Shown here piece after piece: positions 59,331-64,000 of a DNA stretch of 64,000 nt. Location of the stretch: contig UQJT01000009.1 in the NCBI GenBank assembly GCA_900541395.1, positions 23,650 to 87,649 of the forward strand, written 5' to 3'. Made by a program: the position numbers and the translations under genes. The notes beneath the pieces were generated by a model. That model was not told the DNA's origin. It searched no databases and worked only from the letters and a program-made list of their open reading frames with translations. The stretch is from an uncultured Desulfovibrio sp. Lineage in GTDB: Bacteria; Desulfobacterota; Desulfovibrionia; Desulfovibrionales; Desulfovibrionaceae. The number at the start of each line of letters is the position of its first letter. Positions within the stretch are counted from its first letter, which is position 1.

Positions 59331-61457
59331 ATGGATGACAAAGCCATTTTGATTGTCGACGACGTGGAGCTCAATCGGGCCATTCTTTCCGAACTGTTCC
59401 ACAGTTCCTATCGTATTTTTGAGGCCGCCAACGGCCGCCAGGCTTTGGAAGTCCTGCGCGAACATCGGGACGAAATCGCGGTGGTGCTGCTGGATATCGT
59501 CATGCCGGTCATGGACGGCTACGAAGTGCTGGAAAACATGAACCGCGAAAAGTGGTTGGTCCGCTTGCCCGTGGTGCTCATCACCGCGGAAAATTCGGAT
59601 ATGGCCTCGTTGCGCAGTTATGATCTCGGAGTGGCGGACATCATCAACAAGCCCTTCAACCCCGGCATCGTCAAGCGTCGGGTGGGCAATATCATCGAAC
59701 TGTACCAGCACAAGGCTCATCTCGAAACCCTGGTCGACAAGCAGGTGAAAGCGCTGGAACAACAGGCTCTCAAGCTCAACCAGGCCAACGCGTTCATGAT
59801 TGAGGCCCTGAGTTCCGTGGTGGAGTTTCGCAGTTCCGAATCGGGCCGACATATCAAACGTATCCGTTTCACCACCCGTCTGCTGTTGGAAGCCTTGGCC
59901 GTGCGCCACCCCAAATACGGCCTGACGCCGCTGACTATGGATAGAATTTCTCTGGCGGCGTCCATGCACGACATCGGCAAGATCGCCATCCCCGATTCGG
60001 TGCTCAACAAGCCGGGCAAACTGACCGCCGAAGAATTTGAAATTATGAAGACGCACACCCTCAAAGGGTGTGAACTGTTGCAAAGCCTCAACTACAGCCC
60101 CAACGAGACGTTTTACCGTTATTGCTACGACATTTGTCGCAGCCACCATGAGCGTTGGGACGGACGCGGCTACCCCGACGGTCTGGCCGGAGCGCGCATT
60201 CCTATTTGGGCCCAGGTGGTGTCGTTGGCCGACGTATATGACGCCCTGACCAGCGAACGCGCATACAAGCGGTCGTATTCGCACCAGGAGGCCGTGGACA
60301 TGATTTTGGGAGGAGAGTGCGGCGCCTTCAATCCCGAATTGTTGGAAGTGTTTGTCGCCGAAGCGCCGCGCCTGCAAAAGGACCCCCACGGCCTGTCCGA
60401 GGCTCAGGCCTTTGCCGAGGCGACGACGCCTTTCGACCCTTTTGCCGAGGAGGCCGCGGAACGGGCCGCCGCCCGCGACGCCGAGGTGCTTTCGGCCCGC
60501 ACTTTGTGGCTGTTGGAGCGTGAACGCGAAAAGTACCGCATCGTCACGGAATTGTCGGGCGATATTGTATTCAGCTACGATATGGGTGCCGACGTGCTGG
60601 AATTTTCCGAAAAATACCATACCCTGTTCGGACGCGACACGCGGGTTCCCCATACTCGGGAACGACTGACCGCGACCGATCTGATCCATGATGAAGACCG
60701 TTCGCTCATCGATGCCCGCCTGGGCGGCCTGACCCCGCAGTATCCCCGCTGCCGGTTGGAACTGCGGCTGCGTACCCGTTCGGGCCGGTACGAATGGTTT
60801 GAAGTTTATACCCATGCTCTATGGGATGTGGATGCGGGATACGAGTGCGTGGGATATATCGGCAAACTGGCCAACATCCACGAGCGCAAGGCCGAGGCCA
60901 GCATATTGCGCGAGCGGGCCCATACCGACGCCCTGACCCGCGTGGCCAACCGTCCTCACGCCGAGGAGCGGATTACGGCGGCCCTGCGCAACGACTCGGG
61001 AACCCGGGCCGCGCTGTTGTTTCTGGACCTGGACGATTTTAAATCCATCAACGACCGCTTCGGCCACCCCGTGGGGGACCGGGTGTTGTGTTGCCTGGCC
61101 GGAGAAATACGCGCCCGCGTTCGTGAATCGGATGTGGTCGGCCGCCTGGGAGGCGACGAGTTTGTCGTGTTTTTGCGCAACGTCTCGTCGGAGAAGGATG
61201 TGGCCCGCAAAGCCGAGGAATTGTGCAATCTGAATTGCGCGACCCTGTGCGCCGACCTTGCGGACGAGGCTCCGGTGACTTCGTGCAGCGTGGGCATTGC
61301 CATGAGCCCCGAAGACGGCGTCGACTATGCGGAACTCATGGCCCGCGCGGACAACGCCCTGTACCAGGCCAAGGCGCGCGGCAAACGGCGTTATGCCTTT
61401 TATTCGTCCGCTGGCGGCGACGCGAAGGAGCTGCACCCGGCCGCGGCGGCCGGATGA
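59331..61457 (+). CDS. REC-HD-GYP-PAS-GGDEF regulator (dual c-di-GMP hydrolase/synthase layout)
   Basis: A 708-residue four-domain protein. REC (1-125) has Asp55 and Lys107. HD-GYP (about 150-350) has His213-Asp214, HHE 272-274 and GYP 280-282. An Ala/Glu-rich linker leads to a PAS fold (about 400-540) and a GGDEF domain whose motif GGDEF lies at 607-611. Both catalytic signatures are intact, so one protein could degrade or make c-di-GMP, gated by phosphorylation from the upstream Hpt protein and by a PAS ligand. Confidence 0.92.
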   Translation: MDDKAILIVDDVELNRAILSELFHSSYRIFEAANGRQALEVLREHRDEIAVVLLDIVMPVMDGYEVLENMNREKWLVRLPVVLITAENSDMASLRSYDLGVADIINKPFNPGIVKRRVGNIIELYQHKAHLETLVDKQVKALEQQALKLNQANAFMIEALSSVVEFRSSESGRHIKRIRFTTRLLLEALAVRHPKYGLTPLTMDRISLAASMHDIGKIAIPDSVLNKPGKLTAEEFEIMKTHTLKGCELLQSLNYSPNETFYRYCYDICRSHHERWDGRGYPDGLAGARIPIWAQVVSLADVYDALTSERAYKRSYSHQEAVDMILGGECGAFNPELLEVFVAEAPRLQKDPHGLSEAQAFAEATTPFDPFAEEAAERAAARDAEVLSARTLWLLEREREKYRIVTELSGDIVFSYDMGADVLEFSEKYHTLFGRDTRVPHTRERLTATDLIHDEDRSLIDARLGGLTPQYPRCRLELRLRTRSGRYEWFEVYTHALWDVDAGYECVGYIGKLANIHERKAEASILRERAHTDALTRVANRPHAEERITAALRNDSGTRAALLFLDLDDFKSINDRFGHPVGDRVLCCLAGEIRARVRESDVVGRLGGDEFVVFLRNVSSEKDVARKAEELCNLNCATLCADLADEAPVTSCSVGIAMSPEDGVDYAELMARADNALYQAKARGKRRYAFYSSAGGDAKELHPAAAAG

Positions 61458-61594
61458 AACGCGCTTTTTCCTCAAGCGCGGGAGGCGCGGACGCAATCGA
61501 GCGTGCGCGGCCTGCCTTTCGTCGGACTGGAGGCCCTGCCGCGTTTGCGGCGGTACCGTTGCCGTTTTTTTTTTCGATAGCCAGGGAGGTCCCC

Positions 61595-62398
61595 ATGTCG
61601 GAAACGCTGGACCGGGCGCGGGATTGCCTGAAGCGGGGCCGTCCGGCCGAGGCCCTGGAGTTGCTGACGCCTTTGCTGGAAGCTGAGGACTCCGCCGTCC
61701 GGGCGCCCGCCCTGGAAGCGGCGGGGCTGGCCTGCCACGCGCTGGGGCGGCTGGAGGAATCGGCGATCCTGTTCGGACGGCTGCTTGCGGACCTGAAGGA
61801 ACTGTTCGGCCCGCGCCATCCTCATGTGGCCCTGGCTCTGGAAAATGTGGCGCGTCTGGAGCAGGATCGGGGGCGCGCGGACCTGGCGCTACCCCTGGGG
61901 CGCGACGCGCTGACTATGCTGCTTCAAACTTTGGGAACCGAGCATCCGGAAGTGGCCCGCGCCCGTCTTAATCTGTCCACTCACCTTTACGCGCTCAAGC
62001 GTTACGACGAGGCGGAGACAGAACAGAAGGAAGCCCTGCGCGTGTGGGAAGCCCGCGACGGGCGACGTAGTCGCCATGTGGCCACCTGCCTTAATAATCT
62101 GGGCCGGTTATGCGAGGAAAAGGGGGAGTTGCGGCGGGGCGTGGACTTGCACCGCGAGGCCGTGTCCATCCGGCGGGAATTGCTCGGCGATCACCCGGAA
62201 ACTGCGTTTTCTCTGGCCAACCTGGGCGTTGCCCTGTTGTCCGCCGGGGATTTGGAAGAGGGCGCCCGCACACTGGAGGAAGCCTTGGCTCTGCATGACC
62301 GCCTGGGGAGTGGGGCCTCGCCCGAGGCGGCCACCTGCCGCCTTAATCTGGCTACCTGTCACCGTCTTTTGGGGCAGGCGCCGGACGCGGGAGACTGA
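61595..62398 (+). CDS. Tetratricopeptide-repeat protein (kinesin-light-chain type)
   Basis: A 267-residue soluble protein built of TPRs with the TPR_10/12 pattern: HPHVALALENVARLEQDRGR, HPEVARARLNLSTHLYALKRYDEAE, RHVATCLNNLGRLCEEKGEL, HPETAFSLANLGVALLSAGDLEE. Probably a protein-interaction scaffold. AGGGAGGT precedes the ATG at 61595. It follows the GGDEF gene by 137 bp and is convergent with the DUF4037-like gene (43 bp). Confidence 0.87.
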   Translation: MSETLDRARDCLKRGRPAEALELLTPLLEAEDSAVRAPALEAAGLACHALGRLEESAILFGRLLADLKELFGPRHPHVALALENVARLEQDRGRADLALPLGRDALTMLLQTLGTEHPEVARARLNLSTHLYALKRYDEAETEQKEALRVWEARDGRRSRHVATCLNNLGRLCEEKGELRRGVDLHREAVSIRRELLGDHPETAFSLANLGVALLSAGDLEEGARTLEEALALHDRLGSGASPEAATCRLNLATCHRLLGQAPDAGD

Positions 62399-62441
62399 AG
62401 CGGCGCGAAGCCCGCGCGCGGGAGCGGTCCGCACGGGGCGC

Positions 62442-63380
62442 TTATTCCATCATGAGCGGCATGGCGCGCAATTCAGGCGTAACAATGGTGCGCTGCACGG
62501 CTTCGGCATGGGTCAGAAGCCAATCGCCCCCGACGTCGGACAGCCCTTCGGCCCGCAGGGTGGAGGCGAAGCGGACGCACAGGGTTTCCACCGCGTCGGC
62601 CGCGGCCTGGGGCGAGATATCGTCCCAGCGCAGGCGGGCCAGACCGTCCAGGGCCGTCCGGGCGTCCTCCCCCAGCAGGGGCAGATCGGCGGCGGCGCGG
62701 AAGGCCCACTTGTAAAAGGGCATATAGCGTCTGTTGAGCAGAAAGGTCAGGGACAAAGCCTGGCGTGAAAATTCGGCCGCGGTCAGCAGGGCGGCCACCG
62801 TTTCACCCCGGCGCAACACGCGGGGCAGGTTGTACTGACCGGACTGAGCCAACCCGGCCAGACGAGCCGCGATTTTTTTGCGCCGCACGTCTTCAGGGTA
62901 AAAGGCCAGCAGGGCTTTCCGATGGGCGGTGAAGCGGCCGCTGGGGTCGTGAAATATCTCGCCGTTGGTGGCCACCGCCAGAAAATTTTCGGGGATGAGC
63001 CGCCATTCTTTCCATGATGCGGGCGGTCGGGTCAGATTGGTGAAGCGGGCGTAAAAATCCTCGATGGACAGGGGGCCCACCCTGCCCTGGCGCAATTGGG
63101 GCCGCATACGGACGGCAATCCCCTCGAAAACGGCGGGCAGTCCGGCCAGAGCCGCTTCCAGGCGGTCGGCGTCGCGGTTCAGTTCGGTCGCGGGCAGCCA
63201 CAGACAAAAAGCCGGGCCCCAGTCGTGGTCGCGCGATATAAGGTCATCAAAGCCGAAGCAGTCCGAACCCTCGCCCGCCAGACCCACAGCCGCGCGGGCG
63301 ACCACGTCCGGCACTTTCCGCTTCAGCAGGGGAGCGCCGCATTGTTCGTAAAAGGACCGGCATATATCGATACCGCGCAT
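62442..63380 (-). CDS. DUF4037-type nucleotidyltransferase-like protein
   Basis: A 312-residue protein. The N-terminal half has GEGSDCFGFDDLISRDHDWGP, a Gly-Ser...Asp-x-Asp arrangement typical of the nucleotidyltransferase superfamily, and later helices (SRQALSLTFLLNRRYMPFYKWAF) as in DUF4037 proteins. Biochemical role unknown. ATG at 63380; the ribosome site is weak (AAGG). Confidence 0.8.
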   Translation of the reverse strand: MRGIDICRSFYEQCGAPLLKRKVPDVVARAAVGLAGEGSDCFGFDDLISRDHDWGPAFCLWLPATELNRDADRLEAALAGLPAVFEGIAVRMRPQLRQGRVGPLSIEDFYARFTNLTRPPASWKEWRLIPENFLAVATNGEIFHDPSGRFTAHRKALLAFYPEDVRRKKIAARLAGLAQSGQYNLPRVLRRGETVAALLTAAEFSRQALSLTFLLNRRYMPFYKWAFRAAADLPLLGEDARTALDGLARLRWDDISPQAAADAVETLCVRFASTLRAEGLSDVGGDWLLTHAEAVQRTIVTPELRAMPLMME

Positions 63381-63608
63381 GGAGTTCAACCTTATCCATT
63401 TGAAAACGCTACGTCTTCCCGCCGAGAACTTTCGGTCGCGTTTATCCATAAGGACTTGAGCGTGATTCCCGTAGTCCTGTCGAGGACCGGCCTGCCGCCT
63501 GCCTGTGTGAGCCGGAGCAATGCCCGCGAAGCCGCTGGGCGATAAGTCATTTGATGATAGAGAAAGACACGAGTATGGACAACCGCATTTTCCGCTTGTT
63601 CCCTGTGT

Positions 63609-63750
63609 ATTTTGCTTTTGAAATTGCCCCATTTCAAAAGCGGCGCTGCCGTCATTTCGGCTGAAAAGGGTGGTTTTCAGGCTCAATCGCCCCGGCGGCC
63701 GCTCCCGCGGCCGCCGGGGCGATTGCCGTTTTCAACAGCAAACCGCTCTC
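63609..63750 (-). repeat. R1 element, near-full copy with four hairpins
   Basis: Reverse-strand copy of the 28.3-kb element over the full length; differences are scattered and mostly in loops. Stems: GCTTTTGAAAT/ATTTCAAAAGC (63614-63624/63631-63641), CTGAAAA/TTTTCAG (63661-63667/63674-63680), a 17-bp perfect GC stem (63684-63700/63709-63725) and the CCGTT/AACAG head. It lies in the 620-bp spacer after the DUF4037-like gene, which has no gene. Confidence 0.85.
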
Positions 63751-63932
63751 ATCTTTCCGTTGCCTGACGCACGGAACCTAGGCGGCGAAGCTTGCTTCGC
63801 ACGGTTATGGAACGTCCGCCCACCGTATGAAAAAGTCCCTGACGTAAAAAAATAAATGTCGAAATATCGTAAAAAAATAATATGGTTAATCGTAAATTTT
63901 CAGCTTCGGCCGCAAAAAAATCAAAAAAGTAT

Positions 63933-63961
63933 TTGACAGACGGGGCGAGTGAGGGCATAAC
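63933..63961 (+). promoter_or_regulatory. Strong sigma-70-like promoter at the right edge
   Basis: TTGACA (63933-63938), 17-bp spacer, CATAAC (63956-63961), preceded by an A/T-rich upstream element (63841-63930 with several A-runs). The transcript reads out of the window; the layout is like stable-RNA promoters but the gene itself is not visible. Confidence 0.55.
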
Positions 63962-64000
63962 TCGTCTTCGCCGCTGCGGCACGGAGCAAAAGCTCCCCGC

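Noticed and set aside
1..64000. CRISPR arrays or prophage
   Set aside because: No regularly spaced direct repeats and no phage structural or integrase genes were seen.

Overview
The window is a high-G+C bacterial chromosome segment, most likely from a Desulfovibrio-like sulfate reducer (Desulfovibrionaceae). The evidence is a periplasmic [NiFe] hydrogenase of the HynB/HynA type with its maturation protease, a urea transporter of the family typified by Desulfovibrio vulgaris DvUT, a 4Fe-4S/flavoprotein pair resembling APS reductase, TolB/Pal of a Gram-negative envelope, and several HD-GYP response regulators. I cannot name the species from sequence alone. No prophage, CRISPR array or complete mobile element is visible; one decayed IS5-family transposase remnant is present.

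Layout. 0-3 kb: a MerR metal-type regulator and two divergent REC/HD-GYP regulators. 3.2-14.6 kb: a catabolic or respiratory island. A sigma-54 activator (minus) faces a near-perfect -24/-12 promoter that drives a small 2x[4Fe-4S] ferredoxin, an AprA/fumarate-reductase-like flavoprotein and an Old Yellow Enzyme (OYE)-family Fe-S flavoenzyme. After an IS remnant come a tripartite tricarboxylate transporter (TctC, fused TctA-TctB) and a second OYE-family enzyme with an altered active site. The substrate is unknown; this is the strongest candidate for an undescribed pathway. 14.7-25.7 kb, all minus: a GIY-YIG protein, an alpha/beta hydrolase, two CrcB fluoride channels, Amt, a urea transporter and a complete urease operon (ureA-B-C-E-F-G-D). 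Urea is taken up, hydrolysed by Ni-urease, and the ammonia can be handled by Amt. 25.9-38 kb: a PQQ-type sugar dehydrogenase, a ProX/YbaK deacylase, an amidohydrolase and SLC13-type permease with a divergent LysR regulator, an MFS exporter, pstSCAB and a HAD protein. 38-49.8 kb: tolB, pal, tRNA-Pro, two EamA transporters, a MoaE-family protein, a 911-residue membrane TPR protein carrying a CCHC zinc knuckle, and hynB-hynA-protease. 50-64 kb: comEC, murA, tRNA-His, exonuclease III, a family-9 glycosyltransferase, tRNA-Ser, a membrane protein, an Hpt protein with a REC-HD-GYP-PAS-GGDEF regulator, a TPR protein and a DUF4037-like protein.

Between genes there are two dispersed non-coding repeat families. 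R1 is about 145 bp with four successive hairpins; near-full copies lie at 28.3 and 63.6 kb, with shorter relatives at 14.7 and 16.6 kb whose ends supply TAG stop codons. R2 is a GC-rich motif around CGCGCCTCCGGCGGTCAAGG, seen at about six places. Strong intercistronic hairpins separate ureC from ureE and hynA from its protease gene, which suggests control of subunit stoichiometry.
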